DNA from: Trachythela sp. YZ-2020
Lineage: Eukaryota > Cnidaria > Anthozoa > Malacalcyonacea > Clavulariidae
Assembly: GCA_016169945.1 (NCBI GenBank)
Contig: JADLSH010000236.1
Location: forward strand, 1,846,001-1,910,000
Reading direction: 5' to 3'
DNA length: 64,000 nt
Shown: positions 12,083-56,173 of the stretch, piece after piece
Layout: each line of letters opens with the position of its first letter
Position numbering within the stretch: position 1 is the stretch's first letter
Made by a program: the position numbers and the translations under genes
The notes under the pieces: model-generated
Databases searched by the model: none
What the model was told of the DNA's origin: nothing
What the model saw: the letters and a program-made list of their open reading frames with translations, nothing else

Positions 12083-15000
12083 ACTTGGTGTTAAATTACT
12101 TTACAATGTACACAGATGTCACTGTAAATATTGAATTATATATGATTGGAAAAGTATATTTTCTAGGAATCTTATTATCATTGCTGTGTTTTATGCTTTA
12201 CCTGTCGTTCAGCTGGTCTTTACCTATCAGAGGGTAAGATGAACTATTTCTTTACGAAATTTGTGCAGTATATGTTTATATCGTTGTACCTTCATACATG
12301 TACATACAGTCTAAAGTTTTGTATTCTTTTTCATCAGGTGTTGAATGCGAGTGGTGACCAAGATATTTGTTATTACAATTTTTACTGTAGTCGTCCTTTG
12401 GGACTTGTATCGTAAGTAATATCGTGATTCTGTGTTTTTAAACTTTTAAAATTATCTTTAAACTTTTATGATATAAATCATAGTTTTGATACAGTGGCGT
12501 TTGTACTGCCGTCCATAGAAAAGTCTTTTTTCCATTACGATCTGCGCAGAACGAACGACCAATCGTATTTAAATAGGCATACATGTATCAAGCCAAAAAC
12601 AATCATTCTGCATGTAAAGCAATGGTTTACGAATTCAAGGGTCTGCGGCGCAGCCTAAGCAATAGTTTGACCTTAACTGGAATATTTCTCATGTTTAGGT
12701 CGTTCAATAATGTGTATAGCAATATTGGTTACGTCATGCTGGGAGTTCTCTTCTTTTTATTGGTTTGGAGAAGGTACGAGGTGTAACTTGTCCAAAATTT
12801 CATTGAAATTGTCTCTTGTCACCAAGGAAAGATTTCAGATCAGCCCAGGCTGCAATCTTAAACAAAAGGCTTGAAAATGTTTAAGAATTATTTCTTTGGG
12901 TATGTGTATGCTGCGTTTATGGACTCGCCTCATCGTTGTTGGTTCTTTGGGCAGGGAATGAAGTAGTCTGCACGGAGAGAGTTATAGTTTGTATTATGTG
13001 TTAAACTTTGATTAGAATTGACCGATTAAACTAATTTGTGCAAGATAAATGCGCGGTTCATATAAATAACTCCTATGGTATGGAATTATTACAGATCTAC
13101 TGAATCTTATTCAGTGCATTGTTATTGTTCTTCCAGAGATTTACTGCGTCAAAGAGAATCTGTTAGTGATAATGAGGTAAGGTAACATGGTGAATAAATA
13201 TTTTATACATGCACGGTAAAAATCTCTCAGATATTTTTGAGCATCCTGTTGAAAAGATTGTTGAAGAGTGTCCCAACAAGAAACTTTCATTAAGGCCACG
13301 CCTATATGCAGTGTTTGAATGGCTTAAAGAAGACTACCACAAACAACGTGAATCTTCTTACGATCATGCACTAATGTATGCCTGGAATACCATATATTAT
13401 AATACCATATAGGTTTCCTAATATACTGGTTGACGTATTATATGGTAGGTTTCCTAATATACTGGTTGACGTATTATATGGTAGGTTTCCTAATATACTG
13501 GTTGACGTATATAGACCTCTTTGCTATAGTATAGAGACTCCACTTCAATCGAAGGAAGAGGATTTTTCAGACGGGTTTATCCTTCCACACCCACCGTGAA
13601 TTATTTCAAAATATAACATGAAAATTTAATTTGCACTGCTCAGAAATACCTAGAAATACTTCATCAAGAAACTCCATATAATTTTTTTCTGTAGCATTTA
13701 GGAATTCCTCAACACTATGGAGTATTTTATGCTTTAGGTAGGGTAAGACTTAATCGTCTTTATGTGATATATACTAGTGCCTCTGTAGTCAAAACTCTTT
13801 ATCCTATATTTAACAATTATTCGCCGAAGGCGAGGTGAATATCGGTGAATAAAAACCGAGACGAAGTCGAGGTTTTTATTCACCGATATTCACCGAGCCT
13901 GAGGCGAATAATTGTTTTAGTAAAATTATATAGGCGATTATTTGGAAGAAAAAAAATGCACATTTCAAAAATATTTTAATTGAATATTTACGAAAAAGCG
14001 GCTTAAAACGCTTTAGGTGATTATCGCGTATTAATCCGAGGTAGCGCAACCAATCAGCGTTGAGAATTTTCAATAATCACATATGTAATTTTACTAAGAA
14101 TATCAGTGCAAATTGTTTGTCGCAGAAAACATGAACCAAAGCGTGTCCTTGTCAGGTCATCATTAATTAAACCAGCGTTTGTCTTAGTTAACTGACGTTA
14201 AAATGATATATCTTTATTTCTGTTTAGCCCTATCTTTAATAATGGAAGGAATATTAAGTGCTTGTTACCATGTTTGTCCAAGTTACACAAATTTTCAGTT
14301 TGGTAAGTTCAAATTTTAATTCTGTTTCGGTAAAGATCTTCAAGATATATTGTCTGTCAGTAGTATAGACATTTCCAGAATTTCCTTGAGAGCAGTAGAT
14401 CACATGAGACAATAGCATAGATTGACGTATTATATAGTAGGTTTCCTAGTAGATCACATGAGACAATAGCATAGGATCGAAGCTGGCAATGACTTTTTTG
14501 CCTCGATTTCAAGTTTTTGTTTCGTGCGAGTGCCACTCACGCAAATTTGGTGAGTATCTACAGTATTATGATAACAGTTTCATGAAGTCGTGTTTCATGA
14601 AAATGCACGAATTCAAACCAGAAGTTCATTCATACCAAGTTGAAACACATGTATGTATTTCCAAATCACATCTATATATATGGCTGTTTATCTATAAGGC
14701 TGCTTTGTTTATTCTTTAGACACGTCATTTATGTACATAATAGCCTGTCTGATCATTGTACAACTGTATTCCACCAGACATCCTGATCTGGCGGCAAAAC
14801 CTCATGTTGTATTTGGTACATTTGCTGCTATCATTTTGGTCGCAGTCTCTGGTGTGGTAAGATTGTTATGGTCATTTCATTCATGGAAATGGGGTTGGCA
14901 GTGGCACAATGCTGGTTATAGGGGAGGGAGGGGACTTCGTCATTGAGGGAGGCTTAAAAGGAATGACTTATTAGAGAGCGGTCGTTTAATAGAGGAGTTT

Positions 15001-18000
15001 TCCTAGCTTTTTTTCAGTCGCAATTTTTGTGATTTGTTACTTGATTTGTTACAAAATAACTTGTGACTTGACTTGACTTGACTTGACTTGACTTGACTAT
15101 TAAATTACTTGTGACTTGAACTAAATGACTTGTGAGTTGGACTGAATGACTTGTGACTTGGACTTGCAAGAAATGACTTGTGATTTGACTTGGACTGAAT
15201 GGCTTGCGACTTGACTTGGACTTGTAAGAAATGACTTGTGACTTGATTTGGACTGAATGGCTTGTGAGTTGACTTGGAGTCTTGGACTTGCAAGAAATGA
15301 CTTGTGACTTGATTTGGACTGAATGGCTTGCGACTTGGACTAAATGACTTGACTTGACTTGGACTATTAAATTACTTGTGACTTGACTTGGACTGAATGG
15401 CTTGTGACCTGGATTAAATGACTTGTGACTTGACTTGCAAAATGTGACTTGTTTACAACTCTGGTTTTTTGTAGGTTTTCACTTCATTTGCGTTCTGGAC
15501 AATATTCTGCTTCGCGCTCATATTTTTTAGTGTTTACTCGACAACTCAAATGTATTACATGGGACGAATTCGTTTGTGTAAGTTTGGATTATGAAAATTG
15601 CACAAAATATTATATATTTAAAACAATGAATTTATATTGTCGATAATTTCTTGTTTCTTTAGCAGTCTATGAATAGTAAGACTAGTGTACTGTAACTTCT
15701 GGTGTAAAAACTGAAAAATTTATCTCTGAATGTCCCAACCCTTTCCCAACCCCCTTTCCCAACCCCCTTTCCCAACCCCCTTTCCCAACCGGGAATTGAA
15801 CCTAAAGTCTCTGGTTAAACTGCAGTCTGACCACTAAGCTTTGGGATGCCCGCGATTGAGATATGATTGGATATCTCGACGTTGAATGTTTACATACTGT
15901 ATATAACATTTCTGAGTATCTCAATTGGACATTCCACGCAATAGCTCGGTGGACAGTGCTGTAAACGAGAGACCTTGTGTTGGATTGTTGCGATTGGAGC
16001 GTCTAAAATGTAGTTTTTATACAACTCAATTTAGACACCACAAATGGCGATGTAATCTATTCTTTTTCAATTCTATTTTCTGTTTTAGCTTTTTCAGAAA
16101 TAAAGAGATCTTTTATTTTTGTGAAACATGATATATTTTCTTGTCCTGTCTACAAGGTAGTGATATTTTATAACGCACTTGCTTGAAATTTGGACAAATT
16201 TTGAAGAACTCTTCTCTCTCGTCCATCACGGATACAAATAAAGGAAATTTAGATTCAGGACAGCAACACGATTAAATTTCGTCAAGCAATAAGCTTTTTC
16301 TATTTTTTCAAGCACTAACGTAGTCTATATTTTCCTTTTTTCAGGACCGGATGGTTTTGCTGTTATTAGCAAACGCTGTGAACTGGGGATTGTAAGTAAT
16401 ATTAGCTATAATTAAAATATCAATTTGATTCACATGAATGCTTGAGTATGTCTCATGCACAGTTCATAACCATTAGGAAAATATACTGTATCAGTTGACA
16501 ATAAATACAATTCGTGACTGCCTCGTTGTTTCTATACTTCTTTCTCTCTTATTATACGTATTAAAGTCCAATTAGATAGATTCTTCTTTGTTCAAAGCAA
16601 AAATCGTTATGTATTGAACGTCGTAAATAAAGAAAAATGGTGTATCTATTTTTAGAGCAATCAATGGTATGGCGACTGAACCAAAAGATTTTGCTTCTTA
16701 TTTACTTGCCATTTTAATCGTGAATGGATTAATATATTTGTTATTCTACGTTGTTATGAAGGTAATTTGATGAAGTTTCAAAGATAACTAGAAGTAAAGA
16801 GCTCTTACTAGTTCTATCTAAAATGCTCTCCACGTGCAGGAACAGTGGTTTATAGAAGTGGTGCAGTGTTACTTGAGGATGAAACCCGAAGCAAATCTGC
16901 ATGAGGTGTTTGGTAGAGTCAAACGTGAAGCACTCTTCTCAGTCAGCTGCACACTGGAGGAATGGAACTTCGATACACATGCATTACCCCCGGTACCACT
17001 AATATCCTCATAGATCCCTCATAGTATGTGCCATATTTTCCACCAACTTCCCATTATAAATTAACAACCGTGAGATATGTTGGCCCGAATCTCTTTTAAG
17101 TGCCTAAATTACAGTATATAATTTATATCAGGGATTTTACGTAATTGGAATATATCCTCACAGGCTTTAGCTTTATATGGATTTATTTGCTGAAGTTTAC
17201 TTTAAAGTAAAGTCAACTTTACTTATAATTTGCTGTTATTTTATTTCAGCTGAGATACAAGGAAAAGATTTCCTTAATATCTGTTCTTTGTTCTCTACTA
17301 ACTCTTATTTGTTGGGCTGGTTCTCTCACGTTCTTTTTGCAAGTTCTCACATCTTGGCAGGTAAATCATTGAATTATAAACTATAGATCACTTTATTCAT
17401 GCTCATGCCATTCAAATTCTTTTACTTGAATATAAACTGCCCTAACTGGCCTCGTTGTCATGTTTACATGGCACTTTGAATGTTGTCAAAGATGTACATA
17501 TGAATATTTACTACAAATGTACCATATGAGTTTACCAATCTTTTCATAAGTTTATCTCTGTCTGTTACACATGTTCTTTCAAAAATAGCCATAAGTAGAT
17601 AGTTATAGTAGATATTCAACACTTTGGACGTACAGACATGGCAGACATGGCAAAAAAGTGCCCCGCACGCTGGATTTTTCCGCTTATGGAATTGGTCACG
17701 AATGACATTTTGCTAAGCAGATAGTTCTAGTGTGTGCCAGGCCTACTGTAACTGTGTGGTAATTTTTACTGTACATCAATCAAATGTATGTATATATTTA
17801 CTGTAGAAAAGTCCAGCGTATTCGAGAGAGAACAACGAGGATTGTATTTTATTTAATTTTTATGATGATCATGATGTGTGGCATTTTCTTTCTGCTGTTA
17901 GTCTCTTTCTTTCTTTTATGGTAAGTCAACATTTACACACGTAAAAACGCACAAGTTGTAACAAACGATGTAACAAACGATGTCGTCAGATGATGTTTAC

Positions 18001-18848
18001 TCTGTATATTTTCAAATATCATCATTATACAGTAGGTCTAAAATTGGCTAAGGAGTGGGGAGGGGAAAATAATTTTCTTGTGAGCACAACCTGAAAATAG
18101 AGTATTTTTCCAGAATGCCCATAAACACTGTCTACTGAGCTGCATGGTTTTAAACTTAATGATTCCTGTCAAGCATGGTTGTTGGGCGGGCCACTTGGGC
18201 CCATAGCGAGACGTTCTTCAAAATTTCAAGTTACAAATCTTTAACCTAATACTGTATAATAGATTTCCTGCAGAATTATAGTTAAAATTTCCTGCGAGCG
18301 GCGCTTGTCTGCTCAACCACTTTTTCCACCCATGAAAATTGGTCCGACAAATTTCAATGACAATGTGTAAACTTACAGAAAAACTTTGGTAGTAATATAT
18401 TCAAGTTTCACAGGGTTGAAATTGATCTGGTGTAAAGGCTGTGTTCCAGGGACGTAGGAAGCGAGGGGGGGGTCGATCCCTTAGTCTTTAAAGTTCTCAT
18501 TTGAATATTTACTACTACCAAATAGCTTTCGCCCTCCCCCCCAAAAAAATAACACTCCAGATTGGCTGAAAATGCCATTTCTGAGGGGGCATGCCCCCAG
18601 ACGCCCCAATTACCTTTTTGCTTTGGTCGCCCCTGCTGTTTTCTATATTTTATGACAATCACGTATAGACTTTTCACAGGTTTATACTTACGGTTTCATA
18701 CTACGTTTAGCAGGTTTTGGGTTGATGTCGGACCTTTCAAATTTAGGAGAAAAAACTTCAATTCGTTATTTATGTTGTATTTCAGATCCTGCTGACGTTA
18801 AATGATGATCTAACAAGAACTCCAAGGAATCAAATACGAGTATTTTGA
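4230..18848 (+). CDS. SIDT: SID1 transmembrane family (SIDT) gene, complete, 27 coding exons
   Basis: Exons: 4230-4436, 5163-5275, 5695-5853, 6311-6356, 6539-6637, 6922-7005, 7173-7290, 9016-9108, 9741-9825, 10268-10326, 11095-11154, 11239-11408, 11927-12000, 12167-12233, 12338-12411, 12699-12773, 13137-13176, 13695-13737, 14228-14302, 14720-14856, 15475-15577, 16089-16156, 16345-16391, 16656-16761, 17250-17360, 17807-17920, 18786-18848. All introns are GT-AG and the 2490 nt join in phase (829 residues; animal SIDT1/2 are about 830). Layout: signal peptide (about 1-29), extracellular beta-rich domain, first membrane helix about 312-334, acidic cytoplasmic loop (DEDLNDDND), then many membrane helices with [24 protein letters not shown]-type metal-site residues are present: Ser566 and His570 (LSACYHVCP), Asp581, and His793/His797 (HDVWH). 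The family has roles in dsRNA uptake and lysosomal nucleic-acid and lipid handling. Exon ends may be off by a few bases. An acceptor-like TTGTTTCAG at 4212-4220 hints at a 5'UTR intron. Confidence 0.95.
7369..8439. mobile_element. Non-autonomous DNA transposon (pogo/Tc1-like ends) with TA duplication
   Basis: The left end CAGTCGAACCTCTATTAAGC (from 7371) is matched inverted by the right end at 8413-8437. A TA dinucleotide flanks both sides (7369-7370, 8438-8439), as in Tc1/mariner/pogo elements. There is no transposase. The interior holds a 15-bp minisatellite and about 380 bp of unique sequence. It is inserted in SIDT intron 7 (7291-9015). Confidence 0.85.
7490..8023. repeat. 15-bp minisatellite inside the transposon
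   Basis: About 35 copies of GATAGCGGCCACCCA, with some GGTCACC and GGTCCCAATAGCC variants. The unit resembles the sub-terminal TTAAGCGGCCACC of the host transposon, so it probably grew from the transposon's own end. Because 15 is divisible by three, it gives Gly/Trp/Leu-type repetitive frames that are not genes. Confidence 0.93.
8516..8728. mobile_element. Foldback element
   Basis: The left arm 8516-8609 (from AGTTGAAGGTGTTTG) pairs with the right arm 8637-8728. The arms are about 92 bp, almost identical, around a short centre. There is no coding capacity. It lies in SIDT intron 7, downstream of the TA-flanked transposon. Confidence 0.88.
9372..9516. repeat. 72-bp tandem duplication
   Basis: Two adjacent copies, differing at about three positions (for example TATCCCACAGTTACG versus TATCACACAGTTATG). 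They lie in the intron between SIDT exons 9016-9108 and 9741-9825. Confidence 0.9.
10427..10867 (+). pseudogene. 3' fragment of a CR1/L2-like non-LTR retrotransposon ORF2
   Basis: The open frame (10397-10867) carries the hallmark tail of CR1/L2-type ORF2 proteins after the reverse transcriptase domain: [20 protein letters not shown], then [21 protein letters not shown] and [10 protein letters not shown]. The polymerase domain itself is missing, consistent with 5' truncation during target-primed reverse transcription. The frame is intact, so the insertion is fairly recent. It lies in the sense direction in SIDT intron 10327-11094. Confidence 0.8.
10885..11035 (+). mobile_element. tRNA-derived SINE fragment
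   Basis: A B-box-like GGTTCGATTCC at about 10908 is followed by a body with TTTGACTCTTCCAAACACC, a GGTTTTGTCCGGG stretch and TGTAGTAACACTGGA. The same body recurs at 28200-28445 and 44885-45170. The tRNA head is truncated. It sits directly downstream of the retrotransposon fragment. Confidence 0.65.
12003..12082. repeat. (TTG)n microsatellite
   Basis: About 26 uninterrupted GTT/TTG triplets, starting just after the splice donor of SIDT exon 11927-12000. Confidence 0.97.
13410..13512. repeat. 36-bp tandem repeat, three copies
   Basis: The unit contains TAGGTTTCCTAATATACTGG and TTGACGTATTATATGG, with copies starting at 13410, 13446 and 13482. A stray piece of the same unit lies at 14421-14448, between two 26-bp direct repeats (14394-14419 and 14448-14473). 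Confidence 0.92.
13813..13915. mobile_element. Palindromic MITE
   Basis: The arms 13813-13858 and 13870-13915 are inverted copies (ACAATTATTCGCC ... GGCGAATAATTGT) around a short centre. Just outside, TTTTAGTAAAATTATATAGG at 13914-13934 has an inverted partner at about 14076-14098, so a second element may be joined to it. Confidence 0.85.
15048..15455. repeat. GACTTG-based degenerate minisatellite
   Basis: Dozens of GACTTG/TGACTTG copies occur in a looser higher-order arrangement with AAATGACTTGTGACTTGG and ACTGAATGGCTTG blocks. The repeat ends about 20 bp before the acceptor of SIDT exon 15475-15577. Confidence 0.88.
15733..15792. repeat. CCCTTTCCCAAC short tandem repeat
   Basis: About four copies of a 14-bp unit (CCCTTTCCCAACCC), adjacent to a tRNA-like SINE head. 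Confidence 0.85.
15788..15853 (-). mobile_element. tRNA-like SINE head (minus strand)
   Basis: The reverse complement shows an A-box-like TTAGTGGTCAGACTG and a B-box-like GGTTCAATTCCC at roughly tRNA spacing. No convincing acceptor stem is seen, so I call a SINE-derived pseudo-tRNA and not a functional tRNA. Confidence 0.5.
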
Positions 18849-18954
18849 GAGGAGTTTGATGTCGAATGCTATTTTGTTCCGTACGAAGCTTACTATAGTG
18901 ACGTTGAAGCCTACAGTACTTTTGGAAAGTGAAGCGATTGGTGAATACTATAAG

Positions 18955-18960
18955 ATTAAA
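18955..18960 (+). other. Possible polyadenylation signal of SIDT
   Basis: ATTAAA lies about 107 bp after the SIDT stop codon. It is a common variant signal, but the region is AT-rich and chance is likely. Confidence 0.25.
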
Positions 18961-19166
18961 TGAATTTTTCATTCGGAGCAGAATTTTGTTAGATTAGTCT
19001 CTGGGATGAATTTCTCATTCCTCTGGAAAATTCCGCTTCGCAGGACAAGACTGTTGTATTCCATCCAAGATTCAGCTGCTCGTTACATAAATCATTCTTC
19101 ATATTTTATTAATCTATTAGTGAAACTACAATACTGTTCTCGAAAGTACGATAACAAAGGGTATAA

Positions 19167-19380
19167 AGCCTGGTTCACACGAGTGAGATAAGCAAAAATA
19201 CAAAAGAAAACTTTCCCTCTAGGGCTTAGAAAGACAAAGCGGGAAGAATTTTCTTTTTGAGTGTCTTTTGTTCTGCTTGTGCTTATGTCGACGTTTATGT
19301 TACACATTTCACTGCATCTTTTGTTTTACCTTTTGTCTTTCCTTATGCTTGTGCTTATCTCACTCGTGTGAACCAGGCCT
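19167..19380. mobile_element. MITE with ~28-bp terminal inverted repeats
   Basis: The left end AGCCTGGTTCACACGAGTGA is matched inverted by the right end, which closes with CGTGTGAACCAGGCCT. No coding capacity. It lies in the intergenic space between SIDT and CTR9. Confidence 0.88.
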
Positions 19381-19448
19381 CAAGCTCGGGTATTTTACCT
19401 GGATGCAAAGATGCAGACATTGTTGTAGGAGTTCTTGACAGATACATA

Positions 19449-20424
19449 ATAGGGCCATTTATACGGGAGAAAATAAGTCGCGACTTACATAAGACGCGAA
19501 CACACTCGTATAAATGGTCAAATTTTAATAAGTCGCGACTTATTGTGGAACAGCCTGAACCCCAGTTCATTTTTAAGTCGCGACCAGGGGCGAAACTACC
19601 GGGGGGGTGTGTGGGGGGACAGCCTGAACCCCAGTTCATTTTTAAGTCGCGACCAGGGGCGAAACTACCGGGGGGGTGTGGGGATGTGACACCCCCAGTC
19701 TTCAGGAAATTCATGTTTTCGGGCAAATTGATACGATTTTGTAGGGCAAATGTTGAAAATAGCCAAGGCAGCTATGATGTAGTTGGATCTGCTTTTGCAC
19801 TCGTCTATTTGTGACTTCGCCCAGCAAAGACGCGCGCACACATTGGGACGAGAACCATAAAGCGGGTTCATTATAACTGTACAAAATGAAGTATTTAGTC
19901 TCAAATTTTCCCGCTTCCGTCGGTCCTGTCCTTTGAGTGACTTGGATGCAGCACTCGAAACCTGGTCTAGCAAAAAGAACAGGAAACTTAGAATCAAATT
20001 AAACACTTTTAAGTTTTTTAAATTTTTAAAATGTGTAATTAAAGGTTGCATTGAGACACTCAGACACACACGTAACTCACCTAGCATTAATTAATAAGTC
20101 TCTGCTTTTGTTTTATATTATATAATTGAAGTGTGAAAATGTAGCATATTTTAGAGCAATCAGTTGTGTTAAATGGTCGCTTTTAGATTAAACAGATTAA
20201 AATTGTTATTCAAATAGACCATAGCCTAACGTTTTTTTAGGTCCGTCGGTCGGGCTCAACTTTAGCCACGCCCTTTTTGTCGAGCAAAAGAAGCTAACAC
20301 CCCCCAGTTGTAATACCGAAGTTTCACCCCTGGTCGCGACTTACTATAATATGACCAATTCATACGAGTGTGTTCGCGTCTTATGTAAGTCGGGACTTAT
20401 TTTCTCCCGTGTAAATGGCCCTAT
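19449..20424. mobile_element. Outer inverted-repeat element
   Basis: The left end, about 75 bp starting at AGGGCCATTTATACGGGAG, is inverted at the right end, which closes with CCCGTGTAAATGGCCCTAT. The interior is interrupted by another inverted-repeat element that entered at a GTCGCGAC-type site, giving a nested structure. Confidence 0.85.
19578..20340. mobile_element. Inner nested inverted-repeat element
   Basis: The left end GTCGCGACCAGGGGCGAAAC is matched inverted by the right end around GTTTCACCCCTGGTCGCGAC. The left end, with its flank, occurs twice in tandem (about 19551-19612 and 19620-19681). No coding capacity recognised. Confidence 0.8.
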
Positions 20425-20949
20425 TGTCAATGAAATTAAAATATTGGTACATTTAATTGGGAAAACATAAAACATCAGGAAATTATGCGCATCAGAACTA
20501 CGCTATTCATAATCGAGATCGCTATATAAAATATATATTTCTATTTTTTGAAATGACAAATCATTTACAAGATTTTGTAATTATCCCAAGTTGTCAATCT
20601 GTTTATTGTATTGAGTACTGCACTGGGATGCCAAGGGAAGTGAAACAATTTAATACAGCAATTTTACCTTATATCCATTTGTTCAGAAAACGAAAGCATG
20701 AAATTGTCCAGCCTCAGATCATCATTTATAATACCATTGTTCTCTCTCCTGCTATTGAGGATATACTTTAATTTTTGGCAACTGTTTGAAGTACTTCAAA
20801 CATTTTTATAGAAAATAATTGCAGCCGATTATTTGGATAAGTGTTATTTGTAAGGTTAGAAAATTTACATACTTTACTGCCGTGCTCATGTTTAATGATT
20901 GTGCATGAAGGTAATAGTTCAGTGGTTACATGAGAAATGATGAGGTCGA
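20425..20949. other. Intergenic, no gene recognised
   Basis: An open frame of about 104 codons begins at 20457 but has no recognisable domain and a biased AT-rich composition. I see no conserved exon. Confidence 0.4.
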
Positions 20950-21139
20950 GTCTTTATGTAGCCCTACACGAATTATGTCTATGATTATATATAGGGTTAG
21001 GATTGGGGTTAGGATTAGGGTTAGGATTGGGGTTAGGATTGGGGTTAGGATTAGGATTATGGTTAGGATTGGGGTTAGGATTGGGGTTAGGGTGGGGGTT
21101 GGGGTTAAATATACATTTCGTGTAGGGCTACATAAAGAC
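20950..21139. repeat. Telomere-like GGTTAGGATT repeats between perfect 23-bp inverted repeats
   Basis: GTCTTTATGTAGCCCTACAC (20950 onward, 23 bp in all) is matched exactly, inverted, at 21117-21139. Between them are roughly ten short repeats mixing GGTTAGG, GGATTGG and true TTAGGG units. The inverted repeats suggest a small mobile element or a healed break carrying the repeats. Confidence 0.85.
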
Positions 21140-21874
21140 CCTACCAATGATGATGTTTGTTAGATGATGAAAGATAATGTGTTCGAAAGATAATTAAAGT
21201 CTTAATCGTATGATCAAAATCAATTTTTGACACAAGATGTCTGCAGTCAAAGATGAAACATTAGTTCTTAAAAAATCTTTAAAATTTCTTGTTGTGATGG
21301 CTGTTTTACGTACATTATGCTGGGTATTAATTTTTCACGATAAGATTACGCCAGGTTCATCCCTCGCAAGCAGACATCTTGATAAATCAACATCTCGCAC
21401 TACGTTTATTGTGGTAACTTATTAGTTAGGATAAAACTGTACACGACTGTCATATCTGCATTTCGTGTTCGTTTGTTGACTTCGTAGTATTGTTTGATTT
21501 TAATTATTTACAAAGTTTTTGTCACATTTTTATAAAAAATGCTGAAGTTCTCAAACAAGACTTCTTATTGCAATTGGAGAGCATCTACTGACTGCTTGAA
21601 GTTTCTCCCATTATCTATCGTTTCTTTACAATCCACAATATGCCGTTATTCCTCATCTGATTCAGACCTAAAAAGAATATCAGCAGAATTTCATATCTAT
21701 TATTTTCTTCGTAATATGAAAGTTGTAGATAGTGAGAGACCCGCGAGTGGGGGGGGGGGAGTACCAAATATTGACGTACCTCCGACTTAAGAATGTGTCG
21801 TATGTTCTGTAAGTACTAAAACAAAGCAACAAATCTCAATTTCTTTCGTCGATAATAATGATTAACGTATTTAC
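21140..21874. other. Downstream region of CTR9, no second gene recognised
   Basis: Probably includes the CTR9 3' UTR on the minus strand. No other exon is supported. Confidence 0.4.
21405..21410 (-). other. Possible polyadenylation signal of CTR9
   Basis: AATAAA on the minus strand, about 465 bp after the CTR9 stop codon. Position is plausible but untested. Confidence 0.3.

Positions 21875-56173
<34,299 letters not shown>

Noticed and set aside
20457..20771. A 104-codon hypothetical gene
   Set aside because: AT-rich frame with no domain, no splice context and no homology I recognise. It lies among MITEs in the convergent intergenic gap.
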